64,000 bases of DNA from an uncultured Roseburia sp. (GTDB taxonomy: Bacteria; Bacillota; Clostridia; Lachnospirales; Lachnospiraceae). The DNA is taken from the NCBI GenBank assembly GCA_945787015.1, contig CALZGM010000019.1, positions 1 to 64,000 of the forward strand, in the 5' to 3' direction. The notes beneath the pieces are model-generated. The model saw only the letters and a program-made list of their open reading frames with translations, was not told the origin of the DNA and searched no databases. Position 1 is the stretch's first letter, and every line of letters starts with the position of its first letter. Both the position numbers and the translations under genes were made by a program. Shown one piece after another: positions 1-7,454 of the stretch.

Positions 1-11
1 ATGGTTAGCGA

Positions 12-66
12 AAAAATGACACGATGTCATTTTTAGCATCGTGCGGAATGGACTCTGCTACGATGC
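12..66. other. Two adjacent inverted repeats upstream of cotJ
   Basis: Two hairpin-forming sequences stand in the gene-free first 274 bases. The first pairs bases 12-21 with 25-34 around a CGA loop; A-runs on one side and T-runs on the other give it the look of a bidirectional terminator. The second pairs GCATCGT at 36-42 with ACGATGC at 60-66 around 17 bases. A short open frame read from base 1 ends at the TAG at 34-36, so this may be the end of an upstream gene, but that cannot be tested within the window. From 67 to about 218 the sequence is AT-rich and I see nothing definite in it. Confidence 0.4.
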
Positions 67-218
67 GGCGCGTAAGCTTTCGATAATTTATATATAGGAA
101 TGATTAGAGTTTCTTATACATGTATAACCGCATATAAAAATAAGGGTTCCTCTTTTTTCTTACAAATCTACATTATGCCTAAAATAATTTAGTGAACTAA
201 ATATCTATTTTATATATG

Positions 219-247
219 CACCAATTTTTTATATAGAACATAACTTA
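219..247 (+). promoter_or_regulatory. Possible sporulation (SigK/SigE-type) promoter of cotJ
   Basis: CATAACTTA at 239-247 fits the SigK -10 pattern CATAnnnTA, and an AC at 220-221 stands 17 bases upstream, as expected for the short SigK -35. The position suits a short leader before the cotJA ribosome binding site (GGGAG at 262-266). The consensus is weak in AT-rich DNA; in Bacillus subtilis the cotJ operon is read by SigE, whose -10 fits less well here. Confidence 0.3.
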
Positions 248-274
248 TAATAAAAAACTGGGAGTTAGATTAAT

Positions 275-544
275 ATGAGAAATTCGAATATGTCTAATTG
301 CAATATGCCTGGATGTGCAATGGCAGAACCTCGGATGCCTGAGGCACGCAGCTATCAGGAACGAGAAGAAGGTATGTGTGGCAATATGAATTCGTATAAA
401 TGTGATGATTATCCGATAGGAATGGCCTATGTACCATGGCAGACATTTCATGATATTTATGATCCTGAAAGGGCACTAGATGCAGGAACCATGTTTGCAG
501 AGCTTGATAAACCATTTTATGGAAGGAGGGCTTTCCGAAGATGA
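275..544 (+). CDS. cotJA: Spore coat associated protein CotJA
   Basis: This 89-residue protein is the first gene of a cotJABC cluster, whose products are assembled into the inner spore coat in Bacillus. The N-terminal 45 residues are low-complexity, rich in Met, Asn, Cys and Pro. The conserved CotJA core follows, with YVPWQ at residues 52-56 and the GTMFAELDKPF stretch at 71-81. A GGGAG ribosome binding site lies 8 bases before the ATG. The stop overlaps the ATG of the next gene (ATGA at 541-544), so translation is probably coupled to cotJB. Family membership is clear from sequence and order; the precise role of CotJA in the coat is unknown. Confidence 0.9.
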   Translation: MRNSNMSNCNMPGCAMAEPRMPEARSYQEREEGMCGNMNSYKCDDYPIGMAYVPWQTFHDIYDPERALDAGTMFAELDKPFYGRRAFRR

Positions 545-834
545 TGAATCAGATGAATAATCAGATGATGCAGTTTGGACAGATGTCGCAGCCCCAATTG
601 CTACAAATTATTAATATTGTTAGCTTTCAGGTGGTTGACACTCATTTGTATCTGGATAGCCATCCAACAGATGAAGAAGCGATAAAACATTTTAATTATT
701 ACAGGGAACTAAGAAATAATGCATTAAAGGCTTATGAAAAAATGTATGGACCGCTTACAATTGATACTGCAAATCCTACAAATAGTTGGGAATGGGTAGA
801 AACCCCATGGCCTTGGGAAGGAGGAAGCTGTTAA
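541..834 (+). CDS. cotJB: Spore coat protein CotJB
   Basis: The 97-residue product has the CotJB pattern: a Met/Gln/Asn-rich start, a helical core (FQVVDTHLYLDSHPTDEEA, residues 29-47, then a YYRELRNNALKAYE stretch) and a C-terminal aromatic tail WEWVETPWPWEGG. CotJB is a small coat component made in the mother cell and found with CotJC. It overlaps cotJA by four bases and cotJC by one base (TAATG), a layout of tight translational coupling. The identification rests on the distinctive tail and on the gene order; its biochemical function is not established. Confidence 0.9.
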   Translation: MMNQMNNQMMQFGQMSQPQLLQIINIVSFQVVDTHLYLDSHPTDEEAIKHFNYYRELRNNALKAYEKMYGPLTIDTANPTNSWEWVETPWPWEGGSC

Positions 835-1445
835 TGTGGAATTATGAAAAAAGATTACAATATCCGGTAAATATTACAAAGCCAAATGCAAAAATAGCTC
901 AGGTTATTATGAGCCAATACGGAGGTCCAGACGGAGAAATGGGAGCGTCCATGCGTTATCTTTCGCAGCGATATGCTACTCCAAACCGAAAAGTGGTGGG
1001 AATTCTTACTGACATTGGTACGGAAGAACTGGCACACTTAGAAATGGTAGCTACTATTGTTAGACAGCTGACAAAGGGCTTGAGTGCAGAAGAATTAGAA
1101 GCAGCCGGTTTTGCACCATACTATATTGATCATACAGATGGTATCTGGCCACAGGCGGCTGGTGGTGTGCCGTTTAATGCATGTGAATTTCAGTCAAAAG
1201 GTGATGTGATTACAGACCTTTTTGAAGATATGGCGGCGGAACAGAAGGCAAGGACGACTTATGATAATATATTACGTCTTGTAAAAGATCCTGAAGTATG
1301 CGATCCAATCCGTTTCTTAAGACAGCGTGAAATTGTACACTTCCAGCGCTTTGGAGAAGGACTTCGTCTCATTCAGGATGAACTTGATAGCTGCAACTTC
1401 TATGCATTTAATCCGGGATTTGATGTGAATACCGCGAAATCATAG
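834..1445 (+). CDS. cotJC: CotJC, manganese-catalase family spore coat protein
   Basis: The 203-residue protein belongs to the manganese catalase family used in spore coats. Likely di-metal ligands are visible: Glu35, Glu64/65 with His68 (EELAH), and a second REIVHF set near residue 167. It would remove hydrogen peroxide or act as a structural coat protein. I chose the ATG at 834 because it overlaps the cotJB stop and has a strong GGAAGGAGGAAG ribosome binding site at 815-826; the frame is open further upstream to 786 but that part lies inside cotJB. No terminator is evident after it before the next promoter at 1474. Confidence 0.92.
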   Translation: MWNYEKRLQYPVNITKPNAKIAQVIMSQYGGPDGEMGASMRYLSQRYATPNRKVVGILTDIGTEELAHLEMVATIVRQLTKGLSAEELEAAGFAPYYIDHTDGIWPQAAGGVPFNACEFQSKGDVITDLFEDMAAEQKARTTYDNILRLVKDPEVCDPIRFLRQREIVHFQRFGEGLRLIQDELDSCNFYAFNPGFDVNTAKS

Positions 1446-1473
1446 TAAAAAGAAAAACTACTTCAATTTTTCC

Positions 1474-1523
1474 TTGACAAAGGAGTAAATCCAATCCTAG
1501 CATAATAGTAGTATAACGATTGG
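1474..1523 (+). promoter_or_regulatory. Promoter and operator-like repeat of the LacI pseudogene
   Basis: A perfect -35 TTGACA at 1474-1479 is followed after 18 bases by TAGCAT at 1498-1503. An inverted repeat, CCAATC at 1491-1496 and GATTGG at 1518-1523, flanks the probable start of transcription and could have been the regulator's own operator. This is inference from spacing and symmetry only. Confidence 0.45.
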
Positions 1524-1535
1524 AAAAGAGGAACG

Positions 1536-1974
1536 ATGGAAGAAAAAAGTGTCAGAATCAGTGATATTGCAGAAGAATTAGGCTTAAGCACAGCGACAGT
1601 ATCAAATGTATTGCATGGAAAGACAAAGAAAATATCAGATCGTACGGTACAGAAAGTGCAGGCGCTTTTAGAAGAACGGCAGTATGTACCCAGCATGGCG
1701 GGAATTCTATTGGCACAGAATTCTTCGAGAATCATTGGTGTTGTGATAAATGACCATGAAAAATATGAGGAGCACACCAATAGCCGGGTTTGACGATACA
1801 CCGTTATGTGAACAAGTGTCTCCGACACTGACTTCAGTAAAACAGGACGTTGCTTTGCGAGCAAAAATTGCAATTGAAAAACTGAAAGAGTTAAAGGAAC
1901 ACAAAGAGACAGAAACATCTATTATGCTTCCGGTATGCCTGGTTGTGCGGGAAAGTACTTGCCGTAGATTGTAA
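1536..1974 (+). pseudogene. LacI-family transcriptional regulator, internally deleted and frameshifted
   Basis: The start encodes a clear LacI-type helix-turn-helix (RISDIAEELGLSTATVSNVL, residues 6-25) and hinge, and runs through a linker ending IIGVVINDHEKYEE, after which the frame closes at 1793. In another frame, from about 1775, the sequence gives IAGFDDTPLCEQVSPTLTS followed by KQD, which is the typical end of the LacI effector domain. About 190 residues of the usual 330-340 are therefore missing and the two ends no longer share a frame. A 35-kDa regulator has been cut down to a possible free DNA-binding domain of 85 residues. A promoter precedes it and a strong terminator follows it. 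Whether the truncated product is made is unknown. Confidence 0.85.
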
Positions 1975-2023
1975 AGAAGGAGCAGGGTTTGTAAATAATT
2001 AACAAATCCTGCTCCTTCTTTTT
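1974..2023 (+). terminator. Rho-independent terminator after the LacI pseudogene
   Basis: AAGAAGGAGCAGG at 1974-1986 pairs perfectly with CCTGCTCCTTCTT at 2008-2020. A further six weaker pairs lie inside, and a T run follows. The A-rich left flank could let it work in both directions. Confidence 0.85.
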
Positions 2024-2115
2024 GTAACGGGTTATGCGTTTAACCTTTGAAAAAAACTTCATCCGGAATTACAATAAGAATACAAAAGCTTTTGAAAAAC
2101 TTGAAAGAGGTTATT

Positions 2116-3450
2116 ATGATACAGGATAAGAAATTTTTTCAAATGGTATGTAATCTTGCAGTTCCGGTTGCACTGCAATCTATGCTGCAGTCATCGTTTA
2201 GTATTGTCGATCAGATAATGATAGGCCAATTAGGAAGTATAGCAGTAGCAGGTGTGGGTCTGGCAGGAAAATTTTCATCTGTCTTTTCTGTTTTGGTTTC
2301 TGCTATTGGAGCAGTTGCCGGAATTATGATTTCTCAATATATGGGACAGAGAAATCAATATGAAATACGAAGGAGCTTTTATCTAAATCTTATTGTGACA
2401 ATTGGTTTAGCCGGTATTTTTACACTGTTTTGTCTGGCGATTCCAAGACAGATTATGGGACTATATACTACAGATGAAGCAACTAAAATAGTGGCGGCAG
2501 ATTATTTGTTCCTTGTGTCAGGTACATTTTTTGCGATAGCAGGCGCTACTATGCTTTCAACGATATTTCGTTGCATGGAAAAGGCATCACTTCCTTTGAT
2601 TGCAAGCATTGCATCAGCTTGTTTGAACACAGTTTTAAATTACATTTTAATTTTTGGGAAACTTGGATTTGGAGCGATGGGATCGAATGGTGCTGCTATT
2701 GCAACCGTAGTTTCACAGGCTTCTAATTTTTTGATTATGTTAGTGCTGTTTCTACGTTACAGAGACTGCCTGAAATGCACGAAAACGGAAGAAAAGGCAG
2801 ATTTTCACTGGGGACAGTATCTGGCGATCTTATTACCTATTTTTGTTTGTGAATTCGCATGGAGTCTTGGAGAAAATGTGTATGCGGTTATTTACGGTCA
2901 TCTGGGAACAGAAGCCTGTGCGGCGATGACACTTATCAATCCGATTCAAAGTCTGATGATTGGCGCATTGTGTGGCCTGTCGCAGGCCGCTGGTGTCATT
3001 ATTGGGAAAAAACTGGGTAACAGGGAGTATGAAGATGCATATGTTGCTGCTAAAAAATTAATGGTATATGGATTTGTGGGAGCAATCTTTCTATCAGTGG
3101 TGATTGCACTTACAAGTTCCTTTTATGTGAAAATCTACCAGGTTGAGGAGCATGTAAAAATTTTGACAAGACAAATTCTTTTTGCCTATGCCATTGTTGC
3201 ACCGTTTAAAGTGCAGAATATGATACTGGGTGGGGGAATTATTCGAAGCGGTGGAAAAACAAAATATGTGATGATGATTGATTTGATAGGAACCTGGTTG
3301 TTTGGCGTGCCATTAGGTTTGTTATCTGCTTTTGTATGTAAGCTTAGTATTCCGTATGTGTATTTTATTTTATCTTTGGAAGAATGTGTGCGGTTTGCAA
3401 TTTCACTGGTAATTTTCAAGCGAAGGAATTGGATGCAGAGCCTTGATTAG
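2116..3450 (+). CDS. MATE family multidrug/toxin efflux transporter
   Basis: This 444-residue polytopic membrane protein has about 12 hydrophobic segments in two similar halves. Its start has the MATE signature: a short cytosolic helix, then LAVPVALQSMLQSSFSIVDQ. MATE proteins export cationic drugs or metabolites in exchange for sodium ions or protons. The later half carries the matching CEFAWSLGENVYAVIYG stretch. I chose the ATG at 2116, with GAAAGAGG five bases upstream, over an in-frame TTG at 2047 that would add 23 basic residues. It stands alone between a terminator and the gltX promoter. The substrate cannot be told from sequence. Confidence 0.88.
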   Translation: MIQDKKFFQMVCNLAVPVALQSMLQSSFSIVDQIMIGQLGSIAVAGVGLAGKFSSVFSVLVSAIGAVAGIMISQYMGQRNQYEIRRSFYLNLIVTIGLAGIFTLFCLAIPRQIMGLYTTDEATKIVAADYLFLVSGTFFAIAGATMLSTIFRCMEKASLPLIASIASACLNTVLNYILIFGKLGFGAMGSNGAAIATVVSQASNFLIMLVLFLRYRDCLKCTKTEEKADFHWGQYLAILLPIFVCEFAWSLGENVYAVIYGHLGTEACAAMTLINPIQSLMIGALCGLSQAAGVIIGKKLGNREYEDAYVAAKKLMVYGFVGAIFLSVVIALTSSFYVKIYQVEEHVKILTRQILFAYAIVAPFKVQNMILGGGIIRSGGKTKYVMMIDLIGTWLFGVPLGLLSAFVCKLSIPYVYFILSLEECVRFAISLVIFKRRNWMQSLD

Positions 3451-3463
3451 TGAAAAAGGTTAC

Positions 3464-3492
3464 TTGTCAGAACGTTAAAATTGGTATATAAT
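3464..3492 (+). promoter_or_regulatory. Vegetative promoter of gltX
   Basis: TTGTCA at 3464-3469, a spacer of exactly 17 bases and a perfect TATAAT at 3487-3492 make a strong SigA-type promoter. It leads to gltX, whose ribosome binding site is AAAGAGGAG near 3534-3542. Confidence 0.8.
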
Positions 3493-3549
3493 ATCGTGTA
3501 CTTATAGGTTAGTCAAACAAAAGTTTTTATCATAAAGAGGAGAATAGTG

Positions 3550-5004
3550 ATGGAAAAAGTAAGAACACGATTTGCACCAAGCCCAACCGGAAGAATGCAT
3601 GTAGGAAACCTTCGTTCCGCTTTATATGAGTTTTTAATTGCAAAGCATGCCGGTGGTGATTTCATGCTTCGTATTGAAGATACAGACCAGGAACGTTTCG
3701 TAGAAGGTGCAGTAGATATTATTTACCGTACAATGGAAAAAACCGGATTAGTGCATGATGAAGGCCCGGATAAAGATGGTGGTTACGGTCCATATGTTCA
3801 GAGCGAACGTATGAAAACCGGCATCTATATGAAATATGCAAAGGAATTAGTGGAAAAAGGAGAAGCTTATTATTGTTTCTGTGATAAAGAGCGTCTTTCT
3901 ACCTTAAAGTCAGAAGTAGTGGAAGGAAAAGAAATTACAGTATATGATAAACACTGTTTATCTTTATCAAAGGAAGAAGTAGAAGCAAATCTTGCTGCCG
4001 GAAAGCCATTTGTCATCCGCCAGAACATTCCGAACGAAGGTACGACAACTTTTCATGATGAGCTTTACGGCGATATTACGGTAGAAAATTCAGAGTTAGA
4101 TGATATGATTTTGATTAAATCAGACGGATATCCAACCTATAACTTTGCAAATGTAGTAGATGATCATACAATGAATATCACACATGTAGTTCGTGGTAAT
4201 GAGTATCTTTCTTCATCTCCAAAATATCAGCGTTTGTATGATGCATTTGGATGGAAATCACCGGTATATATTCATCTGCCTCTGATTACAGACGAAAATC
4301 ATAAGAAACTGTCAAAGAGATGCGGACATTCATCCTTTGAAGATTTACTGGAACAGGGATTTTTAACAGAGGCGATTATCAATTATATTGCACTTCTTGG
4401 CTGGAGTCCGGAAGATAATCGAGAAATCTTCACATTAGACGAGTTAATCAAGGAATTCGATTATAGAAGAATCAGCAAATCACCGGCGGTATTTGACTAT
4501 GTAAAGTTAAAATGGATGAACGGCGAATATATTAAAGCTATGGATTTTGATGCTTTCTATGAAATGGCATTGCCATATATCAAAGAAGTTGTTACAAAAG
4601 ACCTGGATTTAAAGAAAATTGCTGCTATGGTAAAAACTCGAATCGAAGTATTCCCAGATATTAAAGAGCATATCGATTTCTTCGAAGCTTTACCGGAATA
4701 TGATGTGGCAATGTATACACATAAGAAGATGAAAACAAATTCTGAGACTTCCTTAGAGGTTTTAACTGAGATTCTTCCAAGATTAGAGACACAGGAGGAT
4801 TACAGTAATGATGCACTTTATGCAATGCTTTGTGCTTATGTGGAAGAGAAGGGTGTAAAGAATGGCTATGTGATGTGGCCGATTCGTACTGCGGTATCCG
4901 GAAAACAGATGACACCGGGCGGAGCAACCGAGTTAATGGAAATTTTAGGAAAAGAAGAGTCTATTGCACGTATTAAGAAGGGCATTGAATTATTGAGCAA
5001 ATAA
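3550..5004 (+). CDS. gltX: Glutamate--tRNA ligase
   Basis: The 484-residue class I aminoacyl-tRNA synthetase charges tRNA-Glu with glutamate in the cytoplasm. In many Gram-positives it also mischarges tRNA-Gln for later amidation. The ATP-binding HIGH-type motif is seen as [14 protein letters not shown] near residues 6-19, and the KMSKS-type loop as KKLSKRCG near 255. The C-terminal anticodon-binding helical domain is complete and the length is usual. I chose the ATG at 3550 rather than the GTG one codon earlier. The gene has its own strong promoter and no T-box-like leader in its short upstream region. Confidence 0.96.
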   Translation: MEKVRTRFAPSPTGRMHVGNLRSALYEFLIAKHAGGDFMLRIEDTDQERFVEGAVDIIYRTMEKTGLVHDEGPDKDGGYGPYVQSERMKTGIYMKYAKELVEKGEAYYCFCDKERLSTLKSEVVEGKEITVYDKHCLSLSKEEVEANLAAGKPFVIRQNIPNEGTTTFHDELYGDITVENSELDDMILIKSDGYPTYNFANVVDDHTMNITHVVRGNEYLSSSPKYQRLYDAFGWKSPVYIHLPLITDENHKKLSKRCGHSSFEDLLEQGFLTEAIINYIALLGWSPEDNREIFTLDELIKEFDYRRISKSPAVFDYVKLKWMNGEYIKAMDFDAFYEMALPYIKEVVTKDLDLKKIAAMVKTRIEVFPDIKEHIDFFEALPEYDVAMYTHKKMKTNSETSLEVLTEILPRLETQEDYSNDALYAMLCAYVEEKGVKNGYVMWPIRTAVSGKQMTPGGATELMEILGKEESIARIKKGIELLSK

Positions 5005-5036
5005 TAGAAAGTACGCTTTGCGAACTTTCTATTATC
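5003..5036. repeat. Dispersed palindromic repeat, copy 1
   Basis: A 34-base near-palindrome has arms AATAGAAAGT and ACTTTCTATT around a GC-containing centre and begins at the end of gltX. A near-identical copy stands in inverted orientation at 11652-11685, differing at about three positions. It resembles the small palindromic repeats that occur many times in some genomes. It may also act as an mRNA-stabilising hairpin ahead of the gltX terminator. Confidence 0.65.
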
Positions 5037-5061
5037 ATGAATAAAACCATGAAAGCAGTTG

Positions 5062-5089
5062 AAAGGGAGTTGCACCGCAACTCCCTTTT
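5062..5089 (+). terminator. Rho-independent terminator of gltX
   Basis: AAAGGGAGTTGC at 5062-5073 pairs perfectly with GCAACTCCCTTT at 5077-5088 around a three-base loop, and the right arm ends in TTTT. It separates gltX from the helicase gene. Confidence 0.9.
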
Positions 5090-5117
5090 GTCATAACAAA
5101 ACGAAAGGAGACAGGGA

Positions 5118-7067
5118 ATGAAAAAACAATATAATAGCTCTCAGATGCAGGCAATCCGGCATAAAACCGGTCCCTGTCTTACTTTGGCAGGACCCGGTTC
5201 CGGAAAAACGGCTGTTGTAACAGAGCGAGTGAGGTATTTGATAACCGAATGCAATGTGAATCCAGCAAATATTTTAGTAATTACATTCACTAAGGCGGCA
5301 GCCACAGAAATGCGGGAGCGTTTTTATAAATTGATGGGAAATGGACAATATCCGGTTACCTTCGGAACGTTTCATGCGGTGTTTTTCCAGATTTTAAAAC
5401 ATGCATACCATTATAATGCAGGAAATATTATCAAGGAAGAACAAAAGTATGCCTGTATGCGTGAATTGGTGACGAGACAAAAGTTAGAGCTTGAAGATGA
5501 AGCGGAGTTTGTGACAGCTATTTTAAGTGAGATTGGGATGGTGAAAAACACCGGTATCGATTTAGCTCATTATTTTTCTAAAAACTGTGCAGCAGAAGTA
5601 TTCCGACGCCTATATAGCAAATATCAGGAATACCTGTTTAGCCATAAACTAATTGATTTTGATGATATGCTGGTTTACACTTATGAGCTTTTTAAGGAAC
5701 GAAAGGATATTTTAAGTGCCTGGCAGAAAAAATATCAGTATATCTTAATAGATGAGTTTCAAGATATTAATAAGATACAGTATGATATTGTTAAAATGCT
5801 TGCAGCACCGGAAAACAACCTGTTTGTAGTAGGAGATGATGATCAGTCTATTTATCGTTTTCGTGGGGCAAAGCCGGAGATTATGCTGCATTTTTTTGAT
5901 GATTACCCGGATGGCAAAAAGCTGTTGCTAAATAAAAATTATCGTTGTCAGGAGAATATCGTTAAGGCTTCATTAAATCTAATCAGCTATAATAAGGAAC
6001 GTTTTGAAAAGAAGATGGGTGCAGAAAAAGCACCGGAAAGTGATGTGGAATTTCTGACGTTTAAAAATCAGAGAGAGCAGAACCAGAAAATCATCAGGGA
6101 TATTACGGAGGCTGTGGAGAGAGGAAGCAGATTTGAGGACTTTGCGATTCTTTTCCGTACGAATACGCAACCGAGACTTTTGATGCAGCAGCTGATGGAG
6201 TATAATGTTCCGTTTTATGCAAAAGATAGTATTCCAAATATTTATGAGCATTGGATTGCCAAGGATTTGTTTGCTTATTTTAGGATTGCTCAGGGAAGCA
6301 GACAAAGAAGTGATTTTTTGCAGATTATGAACCGGCCAAAGCGTTATATTGGCAGAGACTCCTTAGAGGATGAGTTGGTGGCATTTGATACATGGGAATG
6401 GTTTTATGAGGAACAACCATGGATAGCAAAACGGATTACCCAGTTGGAAAAAGATATAAAGATGTTGGAACGGATGAGCCCGTTTGCGGCAATTAATTAC
6501 ATTCGTAACGGGATTGGATATGATGAATTTTTAAAAGAGTATGCCGAATATCGCAGAATCAGGGAAGATGATTTGTTTGATGTCATTGAAGAAATCCAGG
6601 AAAGTGCAAGAGAGTATCGGAATTATGATGCATGGTTTTGCCATGTAGAGGAGTACGCGGAAGAAATTGCAAAAATACGTATGCAAAAGCAGGAAGAAAA
6701 GACAGGTGTTGCCTTGGCAACATTTCACAGTGCTAAGGGACTTGAGTTTGAACAGGTATATATTGTGGATGTGAATGAAGGCATTATGCCTTATAAAAAG
6801 GCAGTGCTTGAACAGGAAATAGAAGAAGAACGCCGCATGTTCTATGTAGGCATGACAAGAGCAAAAAAAAATCTGCATCTTTATTCCACCAGACAGGTAA
6901 ATCATAAAGATGCAGAGATATCCAGATTTATAAAAGAAGCTTACATCTCATCAAATTCAGCTTCATCTAATAATTCATCAAAACGATCTGCAACGGCTTC
7001 ATATTCGTCATCATCTTCGATGTTTTCCAGAGAAGGATTGCCGTCCTCATCTTCGTTATATCGATAG
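5118..7067 (+). CDS. UvrD/PcrA-like superfamily 1 ATP-dependent DNA helicase
   Basis: The 649-residue protein shows the ordered SF1A helicase motifs: Walker A GPGSGKTAVV (about residue 25), a TFTKAAATEMRER stretch, DEFQDINKIQ (Walker B), GDDDQSIYRFRGA, NKNYRCQENI, TFHSAKGLEFEQVY and a VGMTRAKKNLHLY end. It should unwind DNA 3' to 5' in repair. It is close to 600 residues in its homologous part, shorter than full UvrD/PcrA. Recognisable similarity ends at about SRFIKE (near base 6940). The last 42 codons run antisense through the DUF1292 gene and give a Ser-rich tail that is probably a read-through after loss of the original stop. Confidence 0.88.
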   Translation: MKKQYNSSQMQAIRHKTGPCLTLAGPGSGKTAVVTERVRYLITECNVNPANILVITFTKAAATEMRERFYKLMGNGQYPVTFGTFHAVFFQILKHAYHYNAGNIIKEEQKYACMRELVTRQKLELEDEAEFVTAILSEIGMVKNTGIDLAHYFSKNCAAEVFRRLYSKYQEYLFSHKLIDFDDMLVYTYELFKERKDILSAWQKKYQYILIDEFQDINKIQYDIVKMLAAPENNLFVVGDDDQSIYRFRGAKPEIMLHFFDDYPDGKKLLLNKNYRCQENIVKASLNLISYNKERFEKKMGAEKAPESDVEFLTFKNQREQNQKIIRDITEAVERGSRFEDFAILFRTNTQPRLLMQQLMEYNVPFYAKDSIPNIYEHWIAKDLFAYFRIAQGSRQRSDFLQIMNRPKRYIGRDSLEDELVAFDTWEWFYEEQPWIAKRITQLEKDIKMLERMSPFAAINYIRNGIGYDEFLKEYAEYRRIREDDLFDVIEEIQESAREYRNYDAWFCHVEEYAEEIAKIRMQKQEEKTGVALATFHSAKGLEFEQVYIVDVNEGIMPYKKAVLEQEIEEERRMFYVGMTRAKKNLHLYSTRQVNHKDAEISRFIKEAYISSNSASSNNSSKRSATASYSSSSSMFSREGLPSSSSLYR

Positions 7068-7252
7068 ATGTAGACCTCTTCACCATCTTCTGATTCTTCA
7101 TCTGATAATGGAAGGAGTGCGATGTAATCCTGCTTATCAACTTCAAAAATAGTTAAAATTTCGCATTCAACCTGGGTTCCATCATCTAAATCCAAGGTTA
7201 CAAACATATCTTCATCATCCAGGTTCTGAGTCTTATTATTATTTACTGCCAT
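6941..7252 (-). CDS. DUF1292 family acidic protein
   Basis: The 103-residue, strongly acidic protein has the DUF1292 layout: MFVTLDLDDGTQVECEIL, then IFEVDKQDYIALLPL, then an EVYIYRYNED strand and an acidic C-terminal helix. Members are common in Firmicutes, are small and probably beta-rich, and have no known function. I chose the ATG at 7252 because AAAGAGGG lies five bases upstream on this strand; an upstream in-frame ATG at 7270 has no such site. The last 127 bases overlap the convergent helicase gene on the other strand. Confidence 0.88.
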   Translation of the reverse strand: MAVNNNKTQNLDDEDMFVTLDLDDGTQVECEILTIFEVDKQDYIALLPLSDEESEDGEEVYIYRYNEDEDGNPSLENIEDDDEYEAVADRFDELLDEAEFDEM

Positions 7253-7266
7253 ATAGCCCTCTTTCT

Positions 7267-7304
7267 GCACGGCACTTTTATCATGAAATCTGCAGACGCC
7301 GTGC
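7267..7304 (-). other. Hairpin in the 5' leader of the DUF1292 gene
   Basis: GCACGGC at 7267-7273 and GCCGTGC at 7298-7304 form a perfect seven-base inverted repeat with a 24-base loop. It ends only a few bases before the AAAGAGGG ribosome binding site of the leftward gene. It could influence translation initiation; no riboswitch family is recognisable. Confidence 0.4.
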
Positions 7305-7373
7305 TGCCACAGATATATTTTCTACATTTAGTATCTGCAATATAAATGAAATTGTCAAGAAAAAATTAAATGA

Positions 7374-7402
7374 TGTACAAATGATGTGAGAATTGATACA
7401 AT
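7374..7402 (+). promoter_or_regulatory. Extended -10 promoter of the GH13-like gene
   Basis: TGTACA at 7374-7379, 17 bases, and TACAAT at 7397-7402 preceded by the extended -10 TG at 7394-7395 make a reasonable SigA-type promoter. Its position supports starting the following gene at 7455 rather than at the in-frame GTG at 7386. Confidence 0.5.
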
Positions 7403-7454
7403 AGAAAAAGAAAATGAAAACTATCAACCCAAATTTAGAGATAACGGAGGCATC

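Noticed and set aside
3450-3549. T-box leader before gltX
   Set aside because: The interval is only about 100 bases, is mostly promoter, and has no T-box sequence or antiterminator.
7386-7454. GTG start for the GH13-like protein
   Set aside because: A promoter -10 lies at 7397-7402 inside this stretch, and the ATG at 7455 has a clear ACGGAGG site.
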